Positions 8,872 to 18,851 of a stretch of DNA of 64,000 bases are shown one piece after another (the first letter of the stretch is position 1; each line of letters starts with the position of its first letter). Made by a program: the position numbers and the translations under genes. The notes below the pieces were generated by a model that had not been told where the DNA came from, did not search any database, and was given only the letters and a program-made list of their open reading frames with translations. The DNA is from Cryobacterium tepidiphilum (GTDB taxonomy: Bacteria; Actinomycetota; Actinomycetes; Actinomycetales; Microbacteriaceae): positions 1 to 64,000 of the forward strand of contig NZ_RDSR01000011.1 in NCBI RefSeq assembly GCF_003716325.1. The letters run 5' to 3'.

Positions 8872-9762
8872 TTACTTGCCCTCCTCGCTCGCGGGGCGCT
8901 GAATGCCTGGCAGGTTCTGGTTGCGGTCGTAGTTCTTGTCAAGCTGACCGACGTTGCCTTGCGCACGAAGCGTGTCGATGTAGGCGGCGTAGTCCTCGGG
9001 CGAGACCACCTTGACGTTGAAGAGCATCAGGGAGTGGTACTCGCCGCAGAACTCGGTGCACTTTCCGGCGTAGGTGCCGATGCGCTCCGGGATGACCGAC
9101 ATGTAGTTGGTCTTGCCCGGGATCACGTCTTTCTTGTACAGGAAGTCGATGATCCAGAAGGAGTGGACGACGTCGCGGGAGTCGAGTGCGAACTCGATCT
9201 TCTTGCCCACGGGCAGCACGAGCGTCGGGAGGTCTTCCTCGACGCGGGACCCGGGCTCGCCGCCGGTCTTCGGCTGCACCTGGATGCTTGAGGAGTACAC
9301 GTTCTCGTTGACGTAGTTGAAGTCCCACGCCCACTGCTTCGCCATCACCTGGATCTTGACGTCCGGGTCGTCGAAGCGCGCCTCGATGGCCGCCTGGTCG
9401 CGCGCGGTGAACGAGAAGAAGCCGAGGACAAGGATGAGCGGCACGACCGTGTAGAAGATCTCGATCGGCATGTGGTAGCGCAGCTGCACGGGGAGCCCGG
9501 TCTGGCCCTTGCGACGGCGGTAGACCACCACAGCCCAGAGGATCAGCCCCCACGTGATGATCCCGACGACGAGGAGCACGATCCACGACGTCGTCCACAG
9601 GCCGGCGACGCGGTCGGTGTGGTTCGTCACGGCCGGCGCGCCAGCGTCTTCGAAGCCGGGGAGGAAGCCGTGGAGCTCGGTGGAGGTACACCCAGCCAGG
9701 ACTATTGCTAACGTCGCTGCGATCGGAATTGCAGCCCATCGGAGACGGCGATTAGTGCGCAC
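8872..9762 (-). CDS. ctaC: Cytochrome c oxidase subunit II, CuA lipoprotein
   Basis: 296 residues. The N-terminus is a lipoprotein signal peptide with lipobox LAGC (Cys near residue 25), followed by two membrane helices (WIVLLVVGIITWGLILWAVVVY and IFYTVVPLILVLGFFSF). The external cupredoxin domain holds the dinuclear CuA site: CTEFCGEYHSLM plus the upstream His in HSFWI. It receives electrons from QcrC. The GTG start at 9762 is preceded by GAAAGG. It is the first gene of ctaCDF, transcribed away from erpA. Confidence 0.96.
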   Translation of the reverse strand: MRTNRRLRWAAIPIAATLAIVLAGCTSTELHGFLPGFEDAGAPAVTNHTDRVAGLWTTSWIVLLVVGIITWGLILWAVVVYRRRKGQTGLPVQLRYHMPIEIFYTVVPLILVLGFFSFTARDQAAIEARFDDPDVKIQVMAKQWAWDFNYVNENVYSSSIQVQPKTGGEPGSRVEEDLPTLVLPVGKKIEFALDSRDVVHSFWIIDFLYKKDVIPGKTNYMSVIPERIGTYAGKCTEFCGEYHSLMLFNVKVVSPEDYAAYIDTLRAQGNVGQLDKNYDRNQNLPGIQRPASEEGK

Positions 9763-9942
9763 CGGTGACCTTTCGGAAGACTCGAGGGCACTTCTCAGGA
9801 AGTGCTGTGATCGGTTATCAGCCTACTCCGAGAGACGGGCGCTGTTGTGCACCTGCGGCGCCGTGCCGCGAGATCACCGGGGTCCGGGGCGCCGAAACGG
9901 CCGTGCGGCCCCGGTTCAGCGGATGCCTGCGGCGGTTTAACA

Positions 9943-9980
9943 ACACTGGGAGACCGCCTGCTCCGGCGATCTCCCAGTGT
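9943..9980 (-). terminator. Terminator after the IscA-like gene
   Basis: Perfect 11-bp stem (9943-9953 with 9970-9980) around a 16-nt loop, 15 bp beyond the stop of the Fe-S carrier gene and followed on the minus strand by TGTTAAAC. A further small GC pairing within the loop is possible. Confidence 0.65.
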
Positions 9981-9995
9981 CTCGTGCGAGTCGGG

Positions 9996-10361
9996 TCAGT
10001 GGAACGAGTCCCCGCACGCGCAGCTGCCGCCCGCATTCGGGTTGTCGATCGTGAAGCCCTGCTTCTGGATCGTGTCCTCGAAGTCGATCGTCGCGCCGTC
10101 CAGGTACGGCACGCTCATCTTGTCGACGATCACCTCGACGCCGTCGAAGTCCACGACCGCGTCACCGTCGAGCATCCGCTCATCGAAGTAGAGCTGGTAG
10201 ATGAGCCCCGAGCATCCGCCGGGCTGAACGGCCACGCGCAGCCGCAGGTCGTCGCGGCCCTCCTGGTTCAGGAGACTGCGCACCTTCTCCGCCGCGGTGT
10301 CGGTCAGGCCGACCCGGTGGGCCGTGCTGGGCGCGCTGTTCTCGGTGATGGTGTCGGTCAT
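9996..10361 (-). CDS. erpA: HesB/IscA-family iron-sulfur carrier (ErpA-like)
   Basis: 121 residues. A-type carrier signature: Cys in RVAVQPGGCSGLIYQLYFDE and the C-terminal pair in GGSCACGDSFH, the three cysteines that hold the [Fe-S] cluster during transfer to target proteins. The start is ATG at 10361 because it is preceded by AGGAGC at good spacing; the frame runs 17 codons further upstream without support. Its position beside the respiratory genes fits a role in supplying clusters to enzymes such as the Rieske protein, but this is inference. Confidence 0.9.
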   Translation of the reverse strand: MTDTITENSAPSTAHRVGLTDTAAEKVRSLLNQEGRDDLRLRVAVQPGGCSGLIYQLYFDERMLDGDAVVDFDGVEVIVDKMSVPYLDGATIDFEDTIQKQGFTIDNPNAGGSCACGDSFH

Positions 10362-10421
10362 GGTGCTCCTTGCCTGATTGCACGAGGGTTGCGTGAATTC
10401 TATCCCCTGCAACGCCGGGAA

Positions 10422-11855
10422 TCAGCTGGGCATTCCCGAGTCGAGCCGGCCCAGGAACAGGGCCTCGGTGAGCACGGCGCGCTTGAACACGCCGAGGTGC
10501 AGCGACTCGTTGGGGCTGTGGGCGCGCGTGTCCGGGTCCTCCACGCCGGTGACCAGGATCTGCGCCTCGGGGAACACCTGCACGAGGTCGGCGATGAAGG
10601 GGATGGACCCGCCGATCCCGGTGTCGACGGGATCGCGGCCCCACGCATCCGCCATGGCGCGCCGCACCTCTGTCACCGCCCAGCCACTGGTGTCGACGAG
10701 GAACGGGTCGCCGAGGTCGACGTCCTCGATCTGCACCTGGGCACCGAACGGGGCGTGCCGGCGCAGGTGCGTCTCGATGGCGGCGAACGCGTCGGCCGCG
10801 GACTGGCCCGGTGCCACGCGGGCGCTGATGCGCACGCTGATCTCGGGGGCGAGCGTGTTGGAGGCGTTGGCGACGCTGGGGGCGTCGATGCCGGTCACGG
10901 TGAGGGAGGGCTGGGCCCAGATGCGGCTGAGGATCGCTCCCCGGCCGATGGGCGTCACGCCCTCGATGAGGGCGGCCTCCTCGGCGAGTCGGTCCTCGGT
11001 GTACTCGGGCGTCTCCTGCTCGTGCCGGGTGAGGCCGTCGACGGCCACCGAGCCGTCGGCGTCGTGCAGGGACGCGAGCAGCCGCACGGTCGCGAGCATG
11101 GCGTCGGGCACCGCTCCCCCGAACATGCCCGAGTGCGACGCGTGCTGCAGGGTGCGGACCGTGAGCTTGAACGTGACGTTCCCGCGCAGGCCGACCGTGA
11201 GCGCCGGCGTCTCGGTGTCCCAGTTGTCGGAGTCGGCGACGACGATCACGTCGGCGGCGAGGGCGTCGCGGTTCTCCTGGAGGAACGTGGCGAACGAGCG
11301 GCTGCCGAACTCCTCCTCCCCCTCGATGAACAGGGCGAGTCCCAGGTCGATCTCGCCGGCGACCTCGGCCAGCGCACGAAGCGACGCGATGTGCGCCATC
11401 ACGCCCGCCTTGTCGTCGGCCGCGCCCCGGCCGTAGAGCCGGTCTCCGCGCACAGTCGGCTCGAACGGCTTGGACTCCCACAGCTCGTCGGCGCCGGGCG
11501 GCTGCACGTCGTGGTGCGCGTAGAGCAGCACCGTCGGCCGGCCGTTCCGCGCCGCGCGCGTGGCCAGCACAGCAGGCTGACCGAGCTCATCGCTTCCGGG
11601 GATGCCCGCCTGCCGGACCTCCACGGTGTCGAAGATCCCGAGCCCGCGGGCCAGGTCTGCAACCGCCGCCGCGCTGGCGGCCACCGCGGACCGGTCGAAG
11701 GCCGCCCACGACACGGAGGGGATGCGCACGAGGTTGCAGAGATCGGCGATCGTGCCGGGCAGTCCCAGCTCCACCGCGCTCCTCAGCTCGTCGTCCCGGC
11801 CCGTGCCCTCGGTTCCGTTCCCGGCTCTGTCGTCTGTCCGTTGCTGCTGCGTCAT
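10422..11855 (-). CDS. M20-family dipeptidase/metallopeptidase
   Basis: 477 residues. Family M20/ArgE/DapE: first metal motif LLYAHHDVQPPG (near residue 98), RGAADDKAG with the bridging Asp, FIEGEEEFGS with the catalytic Glu pair, and a C-terminal VFPEAQILVTGVEDPDTRAHSPNE metal ligand region. Such enzymes cleave dipeptides or N-acyl amino acids with two zinc ions in the cytoplasm; the actual substrate is unknown. The start at ATG 11855 is supported by a TAAGAT 7 nt upstream. The upstream frame to 11942 is rejected because it runs into the divergent DUF3043 gene. Confidence 0.9.
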   Translation of the reverse strand: MTQQQRTDDRAGNGTEGTGRDDELRSAVELGLPGTIADLCNLVRIPSVSWAAFDRSAVAASAAAVADLARGLGIFDTVEVRQAGIPGSDELGQPAVLATRAARNGRPTVLLYAHHDVQPPGADELWESKPFEPTVRGDRLYGRGAADDKAGVMAHIASLRALAEVAGEIDLGLALFIEGEEEFGSRSFATFLQENRDALAADVIVVADSDNWDTETPALTVGLRGNVTFKLTVRTLQHASHSGMFGGAVPDAMLATVRLLASLHDADGSVAVDGLTRHEQETPEYTEDRLAEEAALIEGVTPIGRGAILSRIWAQPSLTVTGIDAPSVANASNTLAPEISVRISARVAPGQSAADAFAAIETHLRRHAPFGAQVQIEDVDLGDPFLVDTSGWAVTEVRRAMADAWGRDPVDTGIGGSIPFIADLVQVFPEAQILVTGVEDPDTRAHSPNESLHLGVFKRAVLTEALFLGRLDSGMPS

Positions 11856-11860
11856 GCGGC

Positions 11861-11868
11861 TAATCTTA
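11861..11868. promoter_or_regulatory. Overlapping divergent -10 boxes
   Basis: The octamer TAATCTTA contains TAATCT reading right (11861-11866, toward the DUF3043 gene) and TAAGAT reading left (11863-11868, 7 nt before the dipeptidase ATG). Only one polymerase could occupy the site at a time if both are used. Confidence 0.5.
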
Positions 11869-11893
11869 AAGGAACCGATTCCAAGGACATGAT

Positions 11894-12493
11894 GTGGCAA
11901 AGCAACCTGTGAAGCCCGACACGAGCGCGCTGACCGAGACACCAGAGCAGACGGCCGCCCGGCTCGCCGCCGCGACGACCGCCGGCAAGGGCGCCCCGAC
12001 GCCCACCCGCAAGCAGCAGGAAGCTGCCCGCAAGCGACCGCTGGTTCCGGACGACCGCAAGCTCGCCGCCAAGCAGGCGCGCGCCAAGGCCGCCGAGGCC
12101 CGGGAGAAGGCCCGCCTCGGCATGGCCTCCGGCGATGAACGGTACCTGCCGATGCGTGATCGCGGTCCGCAGAAGCGTTTCGTGCGGGACTACGTCGACG
12201 CCCGCTTCAATGTGGGCGAGTTCATGATCCCCGTCATGTTCGTGATCATCGTCCTCACCATGTTCCCCGACCCGCGCGTGCAGGTCTACGGCATCCTCTT
12301 CCTCTGGACGTACTTCATCGTCTCGGTGATCGACTGCGTCCTCCTGGGCTTCCGGCTCACCCGCAAGGTGGAGCAGCGCTTCGGTTCCGGCAAGGCCGAA
12401 CGCATCCGCTGGTATGCGGCCATGCGTGCGCTGCAGCTTCGCCTCATGCGGATGCCGCGGCCGCAGGTCAAGCGCGGACAGTTCCCGGCGTAG
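11894..12493 (+). CDS. DUF3043 membrane protein
   Basis: 199 residues. A long charged N-terminal half rich in Ala, Lys and Arg (residues 1-85, likely disordered or helical) precedes two membrane helices (EFMIPVMFVIIVLTMFP and VYGILFLWTYFIVSVIDCVL) and a basic tail. This is the DUF3043 family of actinobacteria, function unknown. Start GTG at 11894 with AAGGA upstream, so unlike its divergent neighbour it has a short leader. Confidence 0.85.
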   Translation: MAKQPVKPDTSALTETPEQTAARLAAATTAGKGAPTPTRKQQEAARKRPLVPDDRKLAAKQARAKAAEAREKARLGMASGDERYLPMRDRGPQKRFVRDYVDARFNVGEFMIPVMFVIIVLTMFPDPRVQVYGILFLWTYFIVSVIDCVLLGFRLTRKVEQRFGSGKAERIRWYAAMRALQLRLMRMPRPQVKRGQFPA

Positions 12494-12513
12494 CGGCTCC
12501 GCGCCGGTCCGCA

Positions 12514-13653
12514 TCAGGTGCGGGCGAAGGCTCCTGCCCGCACGAGCGGCACCCGTAGTTCCTCGTCGGTGAGCGCGCCGTGCTGGCCCACCATGCGCTG
12601 GGCTGACGTGTTGGCGTCCCGCGAGTCGTAGTAGGCCACGCGCTTGCGGGCGGACACAATGACGTCGCCGATGCGCGGGCGCACGGCGTCGTCGACCTCG
12701 CCGAACAGTCCGGCGCCGATGGCCTCGTCGCGCGTCATCACCCAGGCGCGCTCTCCCTCGACCGCGCGCCACGCGGTGGCCACGGCCTCGCCGCTCACGC
12801 CGGGCTCGAGGTAGAGCTGCAGGCAACGCGGGTCACCCCCGACATGCCGCACCCCGGCGACGAGTTCGGGAACCGTGTCGAAGAGGACGTGCTTCTCGGC
12901 CGGCACATCGAGCACCCCGTGATCGGCGGTGACCAGGAGCCCCTCGTCGGCGGCGAGGCCCGCCGCGAACCGGGACAGCTCGCCGTCGACGGCCTCCAGC
13001 TCCGCGAGCCAGCGATCGGACTCCCAGCCCCGAGCATGCGCGGCGACGTCGAGTTCCGCCACGTAGAGGTAGACCAGAACCCGGTCGTGGGTGCGGAGGA
13101 TCCGCCGCGCGGCGTCGAAGCGGTCCGCAAGCGATTCGGCGGGGACGTACTCGCTGCCGCGCAGGACGGCCCGCGTGAAGCCGGAGCCCGCGAACCGGGG
13201 GGCGCCGACGGAGAAGCTCGCAATCGCTTCCTGCCGGGCCTGCTCGAACACTGTGGGCATCCGTTGCCACACGCCCGGGTCCATCCCGTCGTCCCAGCCG
13301 GTGAGCTGGTTGACCGTGCGGTCGCCGGCGGCGTCGAGCACGCGGTAGCCGACGAGCCCGTGCCGGCCCGGCTCGACGCCCGTCGTGAGCGTCGCGATGC
13401 CGGCGGCGGTGGTGGCCGGGAAAACGCTCTCGATCACGCTGCGCCGATCCATCCTGGAGGACAGGAACCGGGCATGGCCGGCCCGCGCCCTGATGGCGCT
13501 CGCACCCAGTCCGTCCACCAGGACGACCACCGCCTTGGCGACCGCGGGAAGGCCCAGCGGGTTCGCGCGTCCGGACATCGCGGCGAGGCAACTGGGCAGG
13601 ACATCCGCAAGGCGCAGGGCGCTGAATGCGCGGGCCGGTAGCATGGGTGGCAT
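12514..13653 (-). CDS. Alkaline phosphatase-superfamily (nucleotide pyrophosphatase/PDE-like) protein
   Basis: 379 residues. The start of the fold is [35 protein letters not shown] supplies the catalytic Thr and [13 protein letters not shown] the second metal site, matching type I phosphodiesterase/nucleotide pyrophosphatase members of the superfamily. Substrate is unknown; no signal peptide is evident. ATG at 13653 is used; a second ATG three codons in (13644) is equally possible. Divergent from the topoisomerase A gene. Confidence 0.85.
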   Translation of the reverse strand: MPPMLPARAFSALRLADVLPSCLAAMSGRANPLGLPAVAKAVVVLVDGLGASAIRARAGHARFLSSRMDRRSVIESVFPATTAAGIATLTTGVEPGRHGLVGYRVLDAAGDRTVNQLTGWDDGMDPGVWQRMPTVFEQARQEAIASFSVGAPRFAGSGFTRAVLRGSEYVPAESLADRFDAARRILRTHDRVLVYLYVAELDVAAHARGWESDRWLAELEAVDGELSRFAAGLAADEGLLVTADHGVLDVPAEKHVLFDTVPELVAGVRHVGGDPRCLQLYLEPGVSGEAVATAWRAVEGERAWVMTRDEAIGAGLFGEVDDAVRPRIGDVIVSARKRVAYYDSRDANTSAQRMVGQHGALTDEELRVPLVRAGAFART

Positions 13654-13730
13654 CGACTACCAGTGTTCCACAGTCGTTCAGGCCTCCGATCGACCGCGCG
13701 CGAGACTGCGCGCTCCAGCAGAATTCACGA

Positions 13731-16232
13731 ATGAGCCGCTCAGACACCACGAAACCAGCCTCCGCGGGCGCCGTCGTCCCTGCCGCCGAACGCATCGAAG
13801 ACGTCGACGTCTCGTCGGAGATGCAGGGATCGTTCCTGGAGTACGCGTACTCGGTCATCTACTCCCGGGCGCTGCCCGACGCGCGCGACGGCCTGAAGCC
13901 GGTGCAGCGCCGCATCCTGTACCAGATGAGCGAGATGGGACTTCGGCCCGACCGCGGTCACGTCAAGTCGGCCCGCGTCGTCGGCGAGGTCATGGGAAAG
14001 CTGCACCCGCACGGCGACACGGCGATCTATGACGCCCTGGTGCGCCTCGCGCAGGCGTTCACGTTGCGCGTGCCGCTCATCGACGGCCACGGGAACTTCG
14101 GCTCGCTCGACGACGGCCCGGCCGCCCCGCGGTACACGGAGGCCCGGCTCGCCGCGGCGGCCCTGGCCATGACCGAGAACCTCGACGAGGACGTCGTCGA
14201 CTTCGTGCCGAACTACGACAACCAGCTCACCCAGCCCGACGTGCTTCCCGCGGCGTTCCCGAACCTGCTCGTGAACGGCGCCAGCGGCATCGCCGTGGGC
14301 ATGGCGACCAACATGGCGCCGCACAACCTCGTCGAAGTGATCGGTGCGGCCCGCCACATTCTCGCCCACCCCGATGCGACGCTCGATGAGCTCATGGAGT
14401 ACGTGCCCGGCCCCGACCTTCCCACCGGTGGCACGATCGTCGGCCTCGCGGGCATCAAGGATGCCTATGCCACCGGGCGCGGCAGCTTCAAGACCCGCGC
14501 GCGCGTCTCCGTCGAGGCGATCACGGCCCGCAAGACCGGCCTCGTCGTGACCGAGCTGCCCTACCTCGTCGGCCCCGAGAAGGTGATCGAGAAGATCAAG
14601 GACGGCGTGAACTCCAAGAAGCTCAGCGGCATCTCGGACGTCACCGACCTCACCGACCGCACCAAGGGCCTCCGCCTGGTCATCGGCATCAAGACCGGGT
14701 TCAGCCCGGTGGCCGTGCTCGAGCAGCTCTACAAGGTCACCCCCCTCGAGGACTCGTTCAACATCAACGCCGTCGCGCTCGTGGACGGCGGCCCGCAGAC
14801 CCTGGGCCTCCGGGAACTGCTGCTGGTGTACGTCGACCACCGCATCCAGGTGGTGACGCGCCGCTCTGCCTGGCGCCTCGCCCGCAGGAAGGAACGGCTG
14901 CACCTGGTCGAGGGACTGCTCATCGCGATCCTCGACATCGACGAGGTGATCCAGGTCATTCGCGGCAGCGACGACACCGCGCAGGCCAGGGCGCGCCTGA
15001 TCGAGGTGTTCGACCTCAGCCAGGTGCAGGCCGAGTACATCCTCGAGCTGCAGCTGCGCAGGCTCACGCGGTTCTCCCGCATCGAGCTGGAGGCCGAACG
15101 CGACAAGCTGCGCGCCGAGATCGAAGAGCTCGAAGCCCTGCTCGGCAGCCCCCAGGCGATCCGCACGCTCGTCTCCGACGAACTCGCGGCCGTCGCCGAC
15201 CGGTTCGGCACCCCGCGGCGGACCGTGCTCACCGAGGCGAAGCCGAGCATCGCCGGCGCCGGGGCGAAGAAGGCCGCGGCGCTCGAGGTGCAGGACACCG
15301 CGACCCGCGTGTTCCTGAGCGCCACCGGCCGGATCGCGCGCGTCGACCTCACCGCCGGCGAAGTGGAGGTCGGCGAGTCCGGCGCCCCGCGCATGAGCCC
15401 GGTGGTGAGGCGAAGCAAGCACGACGCCATCCGTTCGGTCATCGACACCACTAGCCGCACCGAGATCGGCGCGGTGACCAGCCTCGGCCGGCTCATCCGC
15501 TTCTCCCCCGTCGACCTGCCCGTCATGCCGCCCGCATCCATCCAGCTGGCCGCGGGCGTGCGGGTGGCCGACTACCTCGCGCTGCCCAACCGCCAGGAGC
15601 ACGTGCTCGCGCTGGTCTCGCTGCAGTCCGACCGGGCCATCGCCCTCGGCACCCGCGACGGCGTCGTCAAGCGCGTCACGCCCGGCGACTGGGCCAACAA
15701 GCCCGACTTCGAGATCATCGGGCTGAAGCCCAAGGACGAAGTCGTGGGCGCCGTACAGGGCGGCGACGACGACGAGCTGGTGTTCGTGACGACGGATGCG
15801 CAGCTGCTGCGCTTCGCGGCCGACTCCGTGCGGCCGCAGGGACGCGGTGCCGGCGGCATGGCCGGCATCCGCCTGGCACCCGGCGCCGCGGCGATCTTCT
15901 TCTCCAGTATCCCGAGGGACCCGGCCGGCGAGGTCGTCGTCGTCACCGTCGCGTCGTCGAGCGGCGTGCTGCCCGGCACCGACCCGGGCAGCGCCAAGGT
16001 GTCCGACTTCGCGGAGTTCCCGGCGAAGGGCCGCGGCACGGCGGGCGTGCGGTCGCACCGCTTCCTGAAGGGCGAGGACGCGCTCGCCCTGGCCTGGGTG
16101 GGACAGGCGCCGGCGCGACCGGTGAGTCCCGAGGGCGCCCCGCGCACCCTGCCGGAGGCCGGGGCCAGGCGCGACGCGTCCGGCACTCCCCTCGACGCCG
16201 TCATCGGCGCGCTCGGCGCCTCGATCGCGTAG
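13731..16232 (+). CDS. parC: DNA topoisomerase IV / gyrase, subunit A type
   Basis: 833 residues. N-terminal breakage-reunion domain with [13 protein letters not shown], the quinolone-region [19 protein letters not shown] and the catalytic tyrosine in APRYTEARL; a coiled-coil tower and a C-terminal beta-propeller follow. It cuts and rejoins DNA strands with its B partner encoded convergently next door. Actinobacteria usually keep gyrBA near oriC, so this second pair is called topoisomerase IV-like. No clear GyrA-box (QRRGGKG) is seen; [16 protein letters not shown] is the nearest. ATG at 13731 is chosen over the upstream in-frame start at 13626, which would overlap the divergent neighbour. 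Confidence 0.9.
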   Translation: MSRSDTTKPASAGAVVPAAERIEDVDVSSEMQGSFLEYAYSVIYSRALPDARDGLKPVQRRILYQMSEMGLRPDRGHVKSARVVGEVMGKLHPHGDTAIYDALVRLAQAFTLRVPLIDGHGNFGSLDDGPAAPRYTEARLAAAALAMTENLDEDVVDFVPNYDNQLTQPDVLPAAFPNLLVNGASGIAVGMATNMAPHNLVEVIGAARHILAHPDATLDELMEYVPGPDLPTGGTIVGLAGIKDAYATGRGSFKTRARVSVEAITARKTGLVVTELPYLVGPEKVIEKIKDGVNSKKLSGISDVTDLTDRTKGLRLVIGIKTGFSPVAVLEQLYKVTPLEDSFNINAVALVDGGPQTLGLRELLLVYVDHRIQVVTRRSAWRLARRKERLHLVEGLLIAILDIDEVIQVIRGSDDTAQARARLIEVFDLSQVQAEYILELQLRRLTRFSRIELEAERDKLRAEIEELEALLGSPQAIRTLVSDELAAVADRFGTPRRTVLTEAKPSIAGAGAKKAAALEVQDTATRVFLSATGRIARVDLTAGEVEVGESGAPRMSPVVRRSKHDAIRSVIDTTSRTEIGAVTSLGRLIRFSPVDLPVMPPASIQLAAGVRVADYLALPNRQEHVLALVSLQSDRAIALGTRDGVVKRVTPGDWANKPDFEIIGLKPKDEVVGAVQGGDDDELVFVTTDAQLLRFAADSVRPQGRGAGGMAGIRLAPGAAAIFFSSIPRDPAGEVVVVTVASSSGVLPGTDPGSAKVSDFAEFPAKGRGTAGVRSHRFLKGEDALALAWVGQAPARPVSPEGAPRTLPEAGARRDASGTPLDAVIGALGASIA

Positions 16233-16261
16233 CGCCGCAGCCGTTTAAACTCTCCCCCGCT

Positions 16262-16325
16262 GCGCGAGTGCGCGCATCGTGTCGCCTCCGCATGGGAAGG
16301 GGCGGCAGAAACCACGCACTCGCGG
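16262..16325. repeat. Nested palindromic element between the convergent topoisomerase genes
   Basis: Outer arms share nine perfect pairs (GCGAGTGCG at 16264-16272 with CGCACTCGC at 16315-16323), and inner arms TGTCGCCTCC and GGGGCGGCA pair imperfectly. The outer tip GCGCGAGTGC is the same as in the larger palindrome at 61249-61311. It may serve as a shared terminator. Confidence 0.55.
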
Positions 16326-16334
16326 AGGAAGCCG

Positions 16335-18416
16335 CTACACGTCGATGCGGTCCCGGCCGAGCTTGTCGGAGCTTTCGATGAGGAATTCCTTGCGCGGCGC
16401 CACGTCGTTGCCCATCAGGAGTTCGAAGACCTTGCCGGCCATCTCGGCGTCCGGTACCTGCACCCGGCGGAGCGTCCGATGCGACCGGTCCATGGTCGTG
16501 AGCGCCAACTGGTCGGCGTCCATCTCCCCGAGTCCCTTGTAGCGCTGGATCGGGTCCTGGTAGCGCTTGCCGGTTCGCTTCAGCCCGGCGAGGACGCCCT
16601 GCAGTTCGGCCTCCGAGTAGGTGTAGATGGTCTCGTTCGGCTTGCTGCCGGGATTCATCACGACCACCCGGTGCAGCGGGGGCACGGCCGCGAACACCCG
16701 GCCCTCCTCGATCATGGGCCGCATGTACCGGAAGAACAGCGTCAGCAGCAGGGTGCGGATGTGCGCGCCGTCGACGTCGGCGTCGCTCATGATGATCACC
16801 TTGCCGTAGCGGGCCGCCGACAGGTCGAAGCTGCGGCCGGAGCCGGCTCCGATGACCTGGATGATCGACGCGCACTCCGCGTTCGAGAGCATGTCCGAGA
16901 CGGATGCCTTCTGCACGTTGAGGATCTTGCCGCGGATGGGCAGCAGCGCCTGGTGCTCGCTGTCGCGGGCGAGCTTGGCCGTTCCGAGCGCCGAGTCGCC
17001 CTCAACGATGAAGAGTTCACTCAGTGCCACGTCGCTGCTGCGGCAGTCGACGAGCTTCGCCGGGAGTGAGGAGCTCTCCAGTGCGTTCTTGCGCCGCTGG
17101 GTCTCCTTGTGCGCCCGCGCCGAGATGCGGGACTTCATCTCCGCGACGACCTTGTCGAGAAGGAGCGCGGTCTGCGCCTTGTCGTCGCGCTTCGTCGACG
17201 CGAACCGCTCCTTGAGCGCCTTCGAGACGACCGAGGTGACGATGGCGCGCACGGCCGGCGTGCCCAGGATCTCCTTCGTCTGCCCCTCGAACTGCGGCTC
17301 AGGAAGGCGCACGGTGATCACGGCGGTGAGACCGGCGAAGATGTCGTCCTTCTCGAGTTTGTCGCTGCCGGCCTTCAGGCGCCGTGCGTTCTGCTCCACC
17401 TGCGACCGCAGCACCTTCACCAGTCCCTGGTCGAAACCGGCCTGGTGCGTGCCGCCCTTCGGCGTGGCGATGATGTTGACGAAGCTGCGGGTCACGGTCT
17501 CGTACCCGGTGCCCCAGCGGAGGGCGACGTCCACCTGGCACTCACGCTCGAGTTCGGTGGCGACCATGGCGCCCGTCGGCGAGAGCACCGGCACGGTCTC
17601 GCTGAATGTCCCCGTGCCGGTGAGGCGCCAGGTGTCGGTGATCGCCGCGTCTCCCGCGAGATGGTCCACGAATTCCGAGATGCCGCCCTCGAACGAGAAC
17701 GTCTCCTGCAGCGGCTCCTCCCCGCGCTCGTCGTCGATGCTGATCGACAGGCCAGGCACCAGGAACGCGGTCTGGCGGGCGCGGGAGAGCAGGTCGTCCA
17801 CCTGGAAGGCTGTGCCGCGGGTGAAGATCTGCCGGTCGGCCCAGTAACGGATGCGGGTGCCGGTGACGCCCTTGGCGACCTTGCCCACCACGCGCAGTTC
17901 GCTCTGGTTCTCGAACGGAGTGAACGGGGAGTCGGGGCTCTTCCGCCCGTCCGCGTCGGCGAAGATGCCCGGCTCGCCGCGGTGGAAGGACATGGCCCAG
18001 GTCTTGCCGCCCCGGTCCACCTCGACATCGAGGCGCTCCGAGAGGGCGTTAACGACGGACGCGCCCACGCCGTGCAGGCCGCCGGAGGCAGCGTACGATC
18101 CCCCGCCGAACTTCCCGCCGGCGTGCAGCTTGGTGAAGACGACCTCCACACCGGAGAGGCCGGTCTTGGGTTCGATGTCGACAGGGATGCCACGGGCCGA
18201 GTCGCGCACCTCCACGCTGTCGTCGGGGTGCAGCACGATGTCGATCCGCTCGCCATGGCCGCCGAGCGCCTCGTCGACGGAGTTGTCGATGATCTCCCAG
18301 AGGCAGTGCATGAGGCCCCGGGAGTCGGTCGAGCCGATGTACATTCCCGGTCGCTTGCGGACGGCCTCGAGGCCCTCCAGGACCGACAGGTGGCGCGCGG
18401 AATAGTCAGAACTCAC
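16335..18416 (-). CDS. parE: DNA topoisomerase IV / gyrase, subunit B type
   Basis: 693 residues. GHKL ATPase domain (KRPGMYIGSTDSRGLMHCLW, EIIDNSVDEAL, GGLHGVGASVVNALS), transducer, then the TOPRIM domain with the EGDSALGTAKLARD motif and IIMSDADVDGAHIRTLLLT carrying the acidic metal ligands, and the C-terminal IQRYKGLGEMDADQL. It drives strand passage by ATP hydrolysis with the subunit A protein. The GTG at 18416 gives the N-terminus SSDYSARHLSVLEG typical of homologues; a TAACCT lies 8 nt upstream. Confidence 0.92.
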   Translation of the reverse strand: MSSDYSARHLSVLEGLEAVRKRPGMYIGSTDSRGLMHCLWEIIDNSVDEALGGHGERIDIVLHPDDSVEVRDSARGIPVDIEPKTGLSGVEVVFTKLHAGGKFGGGSYAASGGLHGVGASVVNALSERLDVEVDRGGKTWAMSFHRGEPGIFADADGRKSPDSPFTPFENQSELRVVGKVAKGVTGTRIRYWADRQIFTRGTAFQVDDLLSRARQTAFLVPGLSISIDDERGEEPLQETFSFEGGISEFVDHLAGDAAITDTWRLTGTGTFSETVPVLSPTGAMVATELERECQVDVALRWGTGYETVTRSFVNIIATPKGGTHQAGFDQGLVKVLRSQVEQNARRLKAGSDKLEKDDIFAGLTAVITVRLPEPQFEGQTKEILGTPAVRAIVTSVVSKALKERFASTKRDDKAQTALLLDKVVAEMKSRISARAHKETQRRKNALESSSLPAKLVDCRSSDVALSELFIVEGDSALGTAKLARDSEHQALLPIRGKILNVQKASVSDMLSNAECASIIQVIGAGSGRSFDLSAARYGKVIIMSDADVDGAHIRTLLLTLFFRYMRPMIEEGRVFAAVPPLHRVVVMNPGSKPNETIYTYSEAELQGVLAGLKRTGKRYQDPIQRYKGLGEMDADQLALTTMDRSHRTLRRVQVPDAEMAGKVFELLMGNDVAPRKEFLIESSDKLGRDRIDV

Positions 18417-18424
18417 AACAGCCA

Positions 18425-18430
18425 AGGTTA
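18425..18430 (-). promoter_or_regulatory. -10 box of parE (leaderless)
   Basis: TAACCT on the minus strand, 8 nt before the GTG start and without any ribosome binding site between. Confidence 0.4.
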
Positions 18431-18575
18431 CTAAGCCGTTGGGCTCCGCCCTGACCGACACCCGGCGGCGCCCTACGCGTACAGCGAAATACCGGGCCCA
18501 GCGGTCGCTATGTCACCGGAAGCGTGTTTACATTGTGGAGCAAGCAGTACAGGAAGAATTCTGGAGGAGGAGCAC

Positions 18576-18824
18576 ATGTCCCAGCTCAATGCCCATCAGG
18601 GTGCTGTCGACGCACTCGGCACCGCCGAAATCGACTCCCCCCAGCTCACCGCCGCCGACCGCTGTGACGCCTGCGGCGCGCAGGCGTACATCCGTGTCGT
18701 CGTGAACAACAGCGAATTGCTCTTCTGCGCCCACCACGGTCGCAAGCACCAGGAGAAATTGGCCGCCATCGCACAGAGCTGGCATGACGAATCCGCTCGC
18801 CTGTTCGAGGAACAGCGGGCCTGA
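18576..18824 (+). CDS. DUF7455-type small zinc-finger-like protein
   Basis: 82 residues. Core motif DRCDACGAQAYIRVVV followed by LLFCAHHGRKHQEKL: a CxxC plus CxHH arrangement that could bind one zinc ion. This small family is found next to or near primary sigma factor genes in many actinobacteria; its function is not established. A strong GGAGGAGG precedes ATG 18576, ruling out the upstream in-frame ATG at 18510. It converges on gatD. Confidence 0.85.
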   Translation: MSQLNAHQGAVDALGTAEIDSPQLTAADRCDACGAQAYIRVVVNNSELLFCAHHGRKHQEKLAAIAQSWHDESARLFEEQRA

Positions 18825-18851
18825 CCCCACGTGACTGCCCGGTAGCGTCTG

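Noticed and set aside
7357-9291. Long plus-strand open frame (644 codons) opposite ctaD and ctaC
   Set aside because: It mirrors codon structure of clearly real oxidase genes in high-GC DNA, is rich in Glu, His, Arg and Val without any domain, and has no ribosome binding site.
9765-11912. Long plus-strand open frame (715 codons) opposite erpA and the dipeptidase
   Set aside because: Antisense artefact of GC-rich codons; runs through two real genes and an intergenic terminator.
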